DNA of 64,000 bases from Myotis daubentonii. Lineage: Eukaryota; Chordata; Mammalia; Chiroptera; Vespertilionidae. This document shows positions 34,845 to 46,300 of this stretch, one piece after another (positions within the stretch are counted from its first letter, which is position 1; each line of letters starts with the position of its first letter). Under the pieces are notes generated by a model that saw only the letters and a program-made list of their open reading frames with translations, ran no database searches and had not been told where the DNA came from. Position numbers and translations under genes: made by a program. The stretch spans positions 27,792,294-27,856,293 of the forward strand of contig NC_081844.1 of assembly GCF_963259705.1 (NCBI RefSeq). Direction: 5' to 3'.

Positions 34845-36676
34845 CTAGTCTCTTATTTAAGGGCAACGATCCCATTCGTGAGGGCTCCACTGACATGACT
34901 TAACACCTCCCAAAGGCCTCACCTCTGAATACTGTCACAGGGGGGAGTAGAGCTTCAGGTGTGAATGTTGAGGGGGGCTACCCAGCCCACAGCAGAGCGA
35001 AATCATCAGGAATCACAACGAAGACAGCTGACATCGCTGGAGCACTTACTGTGTGCCAGGCACCGTGCAGATCACTTTCTACACTGCACCCTACGGAAGC
35101 CTCCCAAACCCTGTGAGGAGGCTGTGGCTGGCTACAAACAGGGAGCCGGTTCCCAGGGCGTTAGGCCATTTTCCCAGGGCCACACAGTGGGGGGTCTGGG
35201 ATCGCAAGCACCGTGAGAGGCAGGAGGGACGGCAGAGCCTGTGCTGTCTTCCCCGGTGGAGGGCAGAGCAGGAAGGGCTGCAGCGGGTTAGTTAACAGGC
35301 GAGGAGGCCCCAGGGCGCGAGGCAGCGGGGAATAAGACCGGAGCGCTGTGTCCTCGTGGGGAAAACAGATGTTGAATAGGGAGCAAGTGAATAAGGTCGT
35401 TTCAATACGAATATGATGGGGAAACTAAATAGGACAGTGCGGTAGACGGAGGGTGACTCAGAGGATGTGGTGGTCAGGAAAGTGGCAGGAAGCCAGCCGC
35501 CTGCGTGATGTCTAAGTGATGAGGAGTAGCGGCCCGTGGGGATGGGGGTGGGGGACGGGGGTGGGGGGGGAAGAGCATCTGAGGCGAAGGGAGCGGCCAT
35601 GCAAAGGCCTCGCGCAGGAGCGTATCTGTATCCTCAGAGGAGGCCCGTGTGGCTGCAGTGGAGTGAGCACAGGGGCGGGGGGGGGGGGGGCGGGGGGGAG
35701 AAGAGGAGAGGAGGGCAGAAGGCCACTCTGGAGGAGATGGGCTGGAGGACCAAAGAAGCTTCTGGAATCAGTGGCCTGGAAAGGCCTGAAAGGATGGGAT
35801 GGGGTGGTTGAATGGGGTGAGGGGCCAGTGTAGCCCACCACCCACTCTTCTCACCCCACCCCTTCTCTCCGATTCTCTCTACTCAGGGATCCACGGGCCT
35901 GCCTGGTCCCCTGGGGCCAATAGGAGAGAAAGGGAGGCGGGTGAGTCGTGAGGGGCAGGGAGGGAAGGGCTTACCTGGGCGACAGCATCCATGGCTGTGC
36001 CTGATGGGGGGGTGCTGGGTGTCTGTGTGCATGCCTGGAAGCACTTGAGGGCATGCTTCCTCCCATGTGCAATGCAGGACACATGTAGGTCACCCCGCCT
36101 GGCATTGCGGCTCAGGTGCCCCTGCATACATGTGTGCACGTGTGTCCTGTGTGCCTCTTAGTGCAGATTAGATGGGGTGGGGTTGGGTGCTGCAGCCTGT
36201 GGGCCTGTGACTGAGTGAACGGGGCATGAGCCTGCACACAGTGTGTGATTGTGGACATACATGTGTGTGAGGGGCATGCATATGTGTGTCAAAGGATACG
36301 ATATACATGTGTGTGTATTTCTGTGTACACTGAGCGACTGTGTACACATGCATGCATTACTCTGCTCTGTGTGCATTGCTGCTGAGTAAATGGACATTGT
36401 GCATATGCACACGAGTGCATGTATGTGCTGTGCTTACCAGGACCACGTCTTCACATAAACCCATGCATGTATGTGTTTACATTGAGTGTGCACGTGGTCA
36501 AGGAACATGTTGCATGATGGACTTCACATGTCCGCCCGAGGCTGCGATCACCCAGTGTTTGTCACGACGGCATGCAGTCACGGGTGCAACTATGATAAAT
36601 AGGTGTCCACGTGGACAAACATGCTTATATGTGTGGATCCTATAGGTGCAATCATACATGTCTGTGATTCTTGCGT

Positions 36677-36713
<37 letters not shown>

Positions 36714-37329
36714 AATGAAAGGCTTGTGAATAAATGGTGGCAGACATCTTTATAGGTCTGTGACTGGGTTCCTTTGTGTGTTTGTGTCATGTGTTTGCAT
36801 CGTAACTCCCTTCTGCTCCCCCTCACCGGATTGATTTTCCAGGGGAAGGCCGGGCAGCCAGGACTGGAAGGAGAGCGGGGAGTGCCTGTAAGAAATGGAG
36901 AGCCCCCCCCCACAGGGTCTTGGGGGGCAGGGCTGGAAGGAGAGACTAGGAGAGGGGCGCTGGGGAGGTCAAGAGTGGGCAAGGAAGAGGATTTGGGTTA
37001 TGTCGGTGTCCCTGGTGGGACAAGAGGGATGGGACCCAGAGGACTTGATCTCATCTCCTAGGCCCCCCACCCTCTCCCTTCTAATCTTTGCTTCTTTTCT
37101 ATTCAGGGCTCCCGTGGAGAGAGGGGGCAACCGGGTTCCACAGGGCCACTAGGCCCCAAGGTATGGATGGGTGGGCGATCAGGCTCCCCAGGCAGACCCT
37201 CTGCCCAGGCTCCCCAGTCCCTCCCAGTTGAGTTTGTTCTGCGGCCTGAATCTCATTCACTCTGTCCTAGGGCGATGTGGGCCAGGATGGGGCCCCTGGA
37301 ATCCCTGGAGAAAAGGTGAGTGTGAGTGT

Positions 37330-37360
<31 letters not shown>

Positions 37361-40300
37361 AGTGTGTGTGTGTGTGTGTGAGTGTGTGTGTGTGAGTGTA
37401 TGTGTGTGTGTGTGTGTGGGAGAGTGTGTGTGAGTGTGTGTGAGTGTGTGTGTGTGTGAGAGTGTGTGTGTGTGTGTGAGTGTGTGTGAGTGTGTGTGTG
37501 AGTGTGTGAGTGTGTGTGTGTGTGAGTGTGTGTGTGTGAGTGTGTGTGTGAGTGTGTGTGAGTGTGTGTGCGTGTGCGTGTGTGAGTGTGTGTGTGTGTG
37601 TGTGTTTATGTGTGTGTTTCTGGGAGGAGACAAATCCAGGAGGTAGGGAGACATTATAATGTTGCAGAAGACCAGAGAAAAACCAAGGGACACTTTAGAG
37701 AAAAGGAGTGACACTGTTTATTTACGCTGGCGGACTCAGGGAATAACTTTCCAAATCTGAGTAAAGTAACACGCAGGGGGCTTCTCTTTTATATCTTTCT
37801 GGAGTCTTTGTCCCGCAAATATGGATTATGCTTCCGGTCCTTTTCATGGGCTTTGCAAGAGGCCCTCAGGTGTTGGGGGTCTCCAGGCCGTATCTGATGG
37901 TCTGGCCTGGCGCCAGCGTTAATAGCCCTCCCTTCTGGGGCAGTGCACTGTCCACAGTTTTATGGCCTCTGTAACAGGTTCTGCAAGACCAGTTTCTGGG
38001 AAAGAGGTAGTGACTTAATTATAGGTTATCAAGAATGTACACTGGGCTGGCCGGCATGGATTCAGATTGCTAGTCGCCACCCCCCACCCCTCCCCCAAAT
38101 ATCAGGGTTACATTGGAATGAGCCTTTTAGGCTCCTCATTAACGCAGTGGAAAGAGCACAGCCTCTGAGGTCAGAGCCATGAGTTCAAGTCCTACCTTGG
38201 CCACTTACCTCCGTGTGACCTTGGGCAGATCACTGAACCTCTCTGGGCCTCAGTGTCCCCCTCGCACGATGGGACTAACCAGGGTCCCTACCCCAAGGGC
38301 TGCAGCGGTGAATGAAATGACTCTGTGTCGGGCCCTGTGCCTGGCGTGCAGAAGGCGCTCAGTGTGTGCTAGCTCTTGTCATGATGTGGACAGCCAGGCA
38401 AGGGGGTGAGTAATGACTTCTGTTCCATTTCAGGGCCTCCCAGGCCTACAAGGGCCCCCTGGATTCTCTGGGCCGAAGGGCCCCCCTGTAAGTGAACTCA
38501 CCCCGGTGAGGGTGGGCGGAGCTGGGGCCTGGATAGGCTCCGTATTTGTGCCTCCACTCTCTCCCGCCTTGTCCTTCAGGGCCTCCAGGGGAAAGACGGG
38601 CGACCTGGGCACCCCGGACAGAGGGGAGAATTGGTGAGTGACCATTTGACCTCTGACCCCATTGGGCTTTCCATTTCTCTCCCCCGCCCCCCCCGCCCCA
38701 TGTGACAGCTCCTTTTAATGTTTCTTCCCAGGGCTTTCAAGGTCAAACAGGCCCACCTGGTCCAGCCGGCGTCGTGGGTCCTCAGGTCAGAGTGGACCCC
38801 ACAAGTTTCCCCAGTGTTGTACCAGTTGGGGGATATTTTGGGGGGAAGAAGTGGATCTCAGACAGACCCCCCACCCCAGGCCACCTCCGTTCAAGATGCG
38901 CCTTCTTCCTCTCCAGGGGAAGACAGGAGAAGCAGGGCCTCTGGGCGAGAGGGGCCCGCCCGGCCCTCCCGGCCCTCCTGGTGAACAAGGTCTCCCGGGA
39001 CTGGAGGGCAGAGAGGGGGCCAAGGTGAGACCCTGCCTGTGGGAGACCTGGCAGAGGGGCCCCAAAGGCCCCTCAATGGCCCCATCGGGGGCTCGGAACT
39101 AGCCCCACAGGGGAGGGCAGGCTCACAGACTGGGGGCGACAACCCTCTCGGAGCCTGACCCTCCTCCTCTGCGCTCCTGCAGGGGGACCTGGGGCTGCTG
39201 GGTCCCCTTGGGAAGGAAGGCCCACCTGGACCGCGGGGCTTCCCTGGCCCCCAAGGAGCCCCAGGGGACCCTGTGAGTATCCTTTGGAGCCCTCTTGTGT
39301 GTGCTGGGTCTTGAAGCAGAGAAGGAAGTGGGGGGCTCAGGGCAGGGACATGGTGTGGCATCGTGGGGGGGGGCGACTGTGAAAATAAAGGCATGACAGC
39401 AGGAGGGACCTGGAGGAGACCGCGCCCTCCCCCAAACCTCAGTGCCTGGAAGGAGGTGGGAACTATGAGCCCCCCAAAGTGAAGACAGGACCTGGGGGGT
39501 ACCTGGGGGGTGTCTTTTGACTGTGAATCATCTCCTCCTTCAGGGACCTACTGGTTTGAAGGGTGACAAGGGCCCCCCGGGTCCCACTGGTGCCAATGTA
39601 AGTGCAGCCCCATCTGCTGGGTAGGGAGCAGGGGGGAGGAACTTGGGGTGTCTGGGAAGCTGGGCGCTGTCATGATGAAGTCCACTGTTTTTGGAGTCAG
39701 ACAGGCCTGGGCCACATCCAACTCTGTCACTCACTGGCCGAGCAGTCATGTCACTCTGAGCCTCAGTGTCCTCATCTGTAACATAGCCCATCCCATAGGT
39801 TATCGCATAACTCAACCGGATGACCGCCCTGACACATGCTCACTGTGTGCCAGACAAGAACACATAAAACCTCCTTTTTAGCCCTAGCTGGGTTGGCTCA
39901 GTGGGTAGAGTGTTGACCTGCGGACTGAAGGGTCCTCGGTTCGATTCCAGTCAAGGGCATATACCTGGGTTGCAGGCTCGATCCCCAGTGGGTGGCGTGC
40001 AGGAGGCAGCCCATCGGTGATTCTCTCTCATCATTGATGTTTCTATCTCTCTCTCCCTCTCCCTTCCTCTCTGAAATCAATCATTCATATATATATAACA
40101 AAAAGCAAACCGAAACCCTCCTTTTTCCTGGAGGTTACGTTCTAGTTGGGGAGAGGAGAAATGAGCAATGACGAATGTCCCAAAACAAAGCAGCAGAGAG
40201 CGAGGGGGGGGGCGGGGGGAAGAGCAGTTGAGACAGGCTGGTCAGGGAAGGCCTCCTGAGAAGGAGAATTTGAGTCGAGGCTGAGGAGGTAAGAAAGGAG

Positions 40301-43300
40301 CCCTGTGGAGGTGCAGAGAAAAGCATTCCGGGCGGAAGGGCAGCATGTGCAAAGGCCCTGAGGCTGGACCTTGCCCGGCTTATTGGAGGAAACAGCATGG
40401 AGACCCTGTGGCTGGAGGGGAGTGAGCGAGGGTGAAAGTAGGAGGAAGTGAGGGCAGGGAGGGGTCAGGGGCAGGTTGTGCAGGACCTGGTGGGCTGCCA
40501 GGAGGACTTCTCTTTTTTTTCTGTCTGAGGAGGAAGCCCTGAGGGCTGTGGTTAGAGGAGGCACTTGCCCTGACTTAAGTGTTCACAACGTCCTCTGCCT
40601 GCTTTTTGGGGAACAGATTGGATAAGAGCCGGTAATCGCTTAAACTCAGTGCTTGGCAGCTTGAAAAACCTCCAGAAAGGAGAACTTGTTATTGTTATTT
40701 TCCCTGACCCCTCACCCCTGTTTCCAGGGCTCCCCTGGGGAGCGTGGGCCTGTGGGCCCCGCAGGAGGCATTGGGCTTCCTGGCCAAAGTGGAGGCCAAG
40801 GCCCTGTTGGCCCTGCAGGCGAGAAGGGGTCCCCGGTAAGTGCCCTGCCCACCCCATTCCACATACCAGGACCCCGCTCCTGCCCTGGCCCTGACGTCCC
40901 TCCTCTGCTCCCACATCAGGGCGAACGTGGTCCCCCTGGCCCCACCGGCCAAGATGGGACCCCAGGGCCCCTGGGGCTTCCAGGGCCCCCAGGAGCTGCC
41001 GGGCCTTCGGGCGAGGAAGGGGACAAGGTGAGAGTTCGTGGAGAGGGAGGGGCTGGAGAAGGCGGGGGGAGGGGGGGCTGAGGGGGGGTGCTTCCTCATC
41101 CTGTTTCCTCTGCAGGGAGAAGTGGGTACCCCTGGTCACAAGGGGAGCAAAGGCGATAAGGGGGATGCGGTAAGTGGGGGCCTCACTTGCGGTGAGTCCT
41201 CAGGGAGGGGAGAGGGGTGTGGAGATGGGCCGGGTAGGGGGACGGAGGGGAGGGCGTGGAGCTTCCTCCCTCCCTGAGCCCCATCCTGACACCTGCGAGT
41301 CACAGAAGCAAGTACCTGAAATGAAGGGGCCGACGGAGCCGCTGGGGCCCGGAGGACGGGGAGGGCGCCGAGGCAGCTGCTCCCCCCTCTGCCGTTCCTT
41401 GGTGGCATGCTATTCTCTCTGGCTGTGACGCTGCATGGCTCTGAGGCATCGCATCCCCAGCTTCCCTTTGGCACTTCAGCCTCAGCTGCCAGAATCAGTC
41501 CCTGGTGCTGGTGGGATGTCTGGGGAACCGCCTGATGGGCCGAGCTTAGGACAGATGTCCGTGTCTGATCCCATCAGCTCGTGGCTAGGAAGACAGGGTG
41601 TGCTCGCAGCTGTGGCTTCCTGCTGGGGGCAGTGGGCAGGGGACAAGGATTGACATCTCTAGTGCCAACCCCCAATCTTGAACTTAAGGGATTTTCAACT
41701 CTGTTTCCTCCTCCAGGGCCCACCTGGACCAACAGGGATACGGGGTCCTGTGGGACACCCAGGCTCCCCGGTAGGTGCTCCTGGCTTTGCGACCACCCCC
41801 TGGGTCCCCGATGGGAAGGGACAGTGTCCTACACCTGGACTCGGGCCCAGACTCAATTCCAACCCTAATCTACTCCTCCATGCTGGCAACCAGTATGAAC
41901 TCACCCCAGAACCTGACTCAATCCAGAACCTCAGCCCCAATCTCAACCCTGCTTGAGACCTTAACCTCAATCCCAACTCAAACCTTGTCTTCAAATGCCT
42001 CATTAGCCAAACCCTGACCCAGTCCTACCCAAACTCCAACCCCGACCCACCCTGCAATGCTGACCTCAAACCTGAGCTCAAACTTTGAATCTGGCCTTGG
42101 CCTCAACTCCAAACCCAGCCCTAAATTCCATCTCAACCCCATCTGAACCCTGCTCATGGACCCAGTGTCCATCTCAAAACTTTGACTCAACCCTTGAACT
42201 CATTCCCAAACTCTGACCCTGAACCCACACCCCTAACTCCAAACCTGACCTTGACCCTCCCCACAGTTAATCCCAACCCTGATTCCAACCATCAACCTCA
42301 GTCCTGACTTTGACCCTGAGCCTATTTCCAACCATTGACCTGGACCCCAACTTTGCTGGCCCTCTTCTCCCAGGGAGCAGACGGGGCTCAGGGACGCCGG
42401 GGACCCCCAGGCCTCTTTGGGCAGAAAGGAGATGATGGAGTGAGAGGCTTCGTGGGGGTGATTGGCCCCCCTGGCCTGCAGGTGGGTGTCTGAGTTTGGG
42501 GGTGTGGCCTCTGGTTCCCCACACCCTTTGCCCCAATCTTGCTTCTTTGTTCCACAGGGACTGCCAGGCCCTCCTGGAGAAAAGGGGGAGGTTGGAGACG
42601 TGGGGTCCATGGTATGGATAATGGGGGGGAGGGTGGAAGGGGGAGGGTAGTGGCAGGGTGAGGGTGATCATTAGATTGATGTTGGGGTTATCACAAGACA
42701 CATTGTCACTTTAAGGGTCATGGGAGTCACAAGCATCAAGGGTGGTGCTTATGGTTACTAGAGCCTTTGGGGGGGGCATGGGGTCACTTGATGCTATTCT
42801 GACTGTCCCACAGGGTCCCCATGGAGCTCCAGGTCCTCGGGGTCCCCATGGCCCTAGTGGATCAGAGGTGAGGACTCTGGGCCTGGGGGAAGGGCATCGG
42901 AGGGGGGGGACATCCGTTTCCCAAGAAGCGGAGGTTGGGGTCCCAGGCTCACTTCTATCCCTGTTGTCCCTTCAGGGCTCTCCAGGGCTGCGTGGAGGAG
43001 TCGGCCAGCCCGGTGCTGTGGGGGAGAAGGTGAGAGAGAGAGGACAGTGGACTACACAGGGTTGGGGAGGCACAGCCAGTTCTGACTGGGGGGGGCTGTC
43101 CCGGGGAGCCTTTCCCTGTCTTCCAACACTGAACCCTCACTTTGCCTCCCGTAGGGTGAGCCAGGGGAGGCTGGAGACCCAGGCCTGCCAGGACCCCCAG
43201 GCATCCCAGTGAGTGACTATTTTCTGAGCCCCTGCACCCATCCCAGGAAACCCCTGGTTGCTGGGTATCTCAGGCCACCTTGCCCTCTGGGGAGTCCTAA

Positions 43301-46300
43301 CTCACCCACTGACCCATGTCGGCACCCGGGCTACCTTGATGATAGAGCCTTGGGAGGTGCAGTGCTGCATACAGGCTGTACACTGCACAAGGGTGTGGGG
43401 CCGAGGGGTAGGTGGGGGCCCGGGTCTGACATAAGCCCTGGCTTGGGGATGAGCTTCCCACAGGGGACCCCTTTTCTAATTCACTGAAGGGTGGCACATG
43501 GGCTAGACCAACCTTGCCCATGACCTCTAGGCAACTGGACTATCCTGACCCCTGACTCCTGTAAGTCCTAGATCCCCTTGACTTCCCACCCTTGGGAAGT
43601 CTAGGCTACTCTGACCCCTGACCCCAGGAAAATCCCAGACCACCCGGATTCCTAAATCCCGGCATACGAACCTTGACCCCTGGAGAGTCCAGGCTCTTCT
43701 GACTTCTGTTTCTGCAAAGGGGCCCAAGGGAGAAGTTGGTGAAAAGGGGGACACAGGCCCATCTGGGGCGGCAGGACCCCCAGGCAAGAAGGGCCCCCCT
43801 GGAGAAGATGGAGCCAAAGGGAATGTGGTGAGTCCTGGGGGCGGAGAAGGGGGAGCTGGGGGAGGGGCACTCGTGTTTACTCCAACCGGCTCCGCAACCT
43901 CCAGCCAGGCGTCCTGTCCTCCAGGGTGCAGACTCTATGAGCAACCAGAACATGGCTGAATGAATGCTTCAATGGTTGATTGAATGAATGAATCAGCATG
44001 AAAATACAGTGGTTATATGTCATTGTGGGGGTGACACTTGCTTCCGCATGGAATCATTCTAACCATGCTGGGAATGGCAAGGACGAGCTTGGCGCTGATG
44101 TGGGATTTGCCGTCAGGGAGAGGTTGAGACCCTCCTGCCACAGTGTCGTCGGGGTGGGGGGGTGGGGGGGTGGGGTGGGGTGGGGGGGCACTCGGGGGCA
44201 GGGCAGTGAGAAGCTTCAGAGTCAGGGGGACCTCCATTTGAATCTCTCCACCCCACCACCTGCTGTGTCCCTCTGGGTCAGTTCCATCTGTGCGTCCTGA
44301 GCTGGGAGGCTACTGGGAGGATGAAATGAGATGACGCATGTCAGGTTCTTAGCTCAGCACCTGCCCCCATTAACCACTAGAATGTTCTCTCTACTGGGGC
44401 GGAAATGTTGTGTTTTGTTCACCACGTATCCCCAGCAACCAGAACTGTGCCTGGCACCATTTATCTGTTAAATGAATGGATGAATGAATGAATGTGCAAT
44501 AATTCTGAGATGTGATTACTCATCATTCTGTGTTCCAGGGCCCCAGAGGGCTCCCAGGAGATCTAGGACCCCCTGGAGACCCTGGAGTTTCGGTGGGTGT
44601 GAGCCTTCCTGTCCCCATCAAATTCCCTAATTCTCACCCCCACTCACCCCCACAGGTTCCCACTCACCCCAACTTACTCCCATAAGCCCCCACTCACACC
44701 CACAGACCTGGTGTCCTCGTCTCCCCAGCCCCTGGACCTAGACAAGGTCACTGGAACAAATAACCTTCATTATCCTCTAAGCCTCACCCCACATTCTCAT
44801 GTGCCCCATGAGCCCCCCCAACTCTGTTCCCTCCCTCCCACCACAGGGTCTAGATGGTCCCCCAGGGGAGAAGGGAGACCCTGGTGATGTTGGAGGACCG
44901 GTGAGTGAGGGAACAGGATGTGACGCTGGGAGAAGGGGCTGGGCTGGCAAGTAGGCGCATTGGTGGCCAGAGGAGTGGGTTACTGCGGTACCCAGGCCCT
45001 CGTAGGTGTGCCGGCTTTGCCTCTCTGGGGCCTCACCATGAATGTGAGAAGCTTGAGGGAGGAAGCAGGAGATGGCTGGTGCTGGGTGATGTTTGGGTAA
45101 GGCTGGCTTTGGGTCAAAGGCATCCTGAAACGTAGTCATGCTCAACCAATGCTAGCGAGTTCTATCCTGGTGTTATAATCTCCACAGGGTCCGCCTGGCG
45201 CTTCTGGGGAGCCCGGCCCCCCAGGGTCCCCTGGAAAGAGGGTGAGTGATGACCTGGCTCCTCGCTGCCCTGGCTCCAACCTTATCCCACTCACCCCCAC
45301 AGACCCCCACTCACCCCCACAGGCCCCCACTCACCCCCACAGGCCCCCACTCACCCCCACAGGCCCCCCACCCCCACAGGCCCCCACTCACCCCCACAGG
45401 CCCCCACTCACCCCCACTCACCCCCACAGGCCCCCACTCACCCCCACAGGCCCCCACTCACCCCCACAAGCCCCCCACCCCCACAGGCCCCCACTCACTC
45501 ACACAACCTCCCACTCATCCCTAAAGGGCCCCCTCTAACGGTCTCTCCCTTCTCAGGGCCCTCCTGGCCGCCTGGGTCCAGAAGGCAGAGAAGGGGAGAA
45601 AGGGGCCAAGGTGAGTGGTCCCTGCCCTGACCCCTCAGCCAGCACTTGGGCCATCAGAATGGGGAGGGGCCCGGTGACCGCCACAGGTGCCCCAGTTCCC
45701 TCCCCCTCCCTGAAGATTCTTGGTTAGCGGTCAGGAGGCAGGTGCACCCTGACTCTCTCTGCCCCCTCTCTTGCCCCATCCATTTTAGGGGGAGCCAGGT
45801 CCTGATGGGCCCATAGGGAGGACAGGCCCTGTGGGGGCTCGAGGGCCCCCTGGACATGCTGGGCCTGAGGGTCTTCGCGGGATCCCTGGCCCTGTGGTGA
45901 GTGGGGCGGGAACAGGGGTGGGAGTGGGGGGTGGGACCAGACCCCCCTGTGTGCGCACACTTTTAATTTCTCATCACAGTCGGGAGGGGCTGGCCCTGGG
46001 TGGGGGAGGGCGTCCACACCGGGTTCTGGCAGGGAGCAGTTCCCCATGTTCTGTTTCATCCCAGGGTGAACCAGGCCTCCTGGGACCTCCTGGAAAGACA
46101 GGCCCTCCTGGTCCCCTGGTAAGAGACTTCTGTGTCCCTGAGGCTCTGGCACAAGAACCGCTCAGTGACCATCGAATGACCGTGGGTGCTGATGACCCCT
46201 CACTGACTATCTGCAGGTCTCCCCTGACCATGTATACGATCTATCCTGACCACGTACCTTGATGGTCTACACTGACCACAGTGCCCCTCCATCTCTACAG

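Larger units (their letters stand above)
35887..41770 (+). other. COL5A3: COL5A3 exons 32-45: central main triple helix
   Basis: Exons: 32 35887-35940; 33 36843-36887; 34 37107-37160; 35 37271-37315; 36 38434-38487; 37 38580-38633; 38 38732-38785; 39 38917-39024; 40 39183-39272; 41 39544-39597; 42 40728-40835; 43 40920-41027; 44 41116-41169; 45 41717-41770. All start with a Gly codon and keep Gly-X-Y register. Intron 32 (35941-36842) is rich in degenerate TGTGCATGTG sequence with a (TG)n tract at about 36676-36711. Intron 44 (41170-41716) shows nothing recognised. Confidence 0.95.

Noticed and set aside
41830..42360. Interstitial telomeric repeat
   Set aside because: CCCTAA-like phrases are scattered and never form two consecutive perfect hexamers, so it is described as a degenerate short-unit array instead.
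45242..45538. Pro/Thr/His-rich open frames in COL5A3 intron 54
   Set aside because: Produced by the 20-bp minisatellite. All three frames are open because the unit lacks stop codons, and the Gly-X-Y register runs through flanking exons without it.
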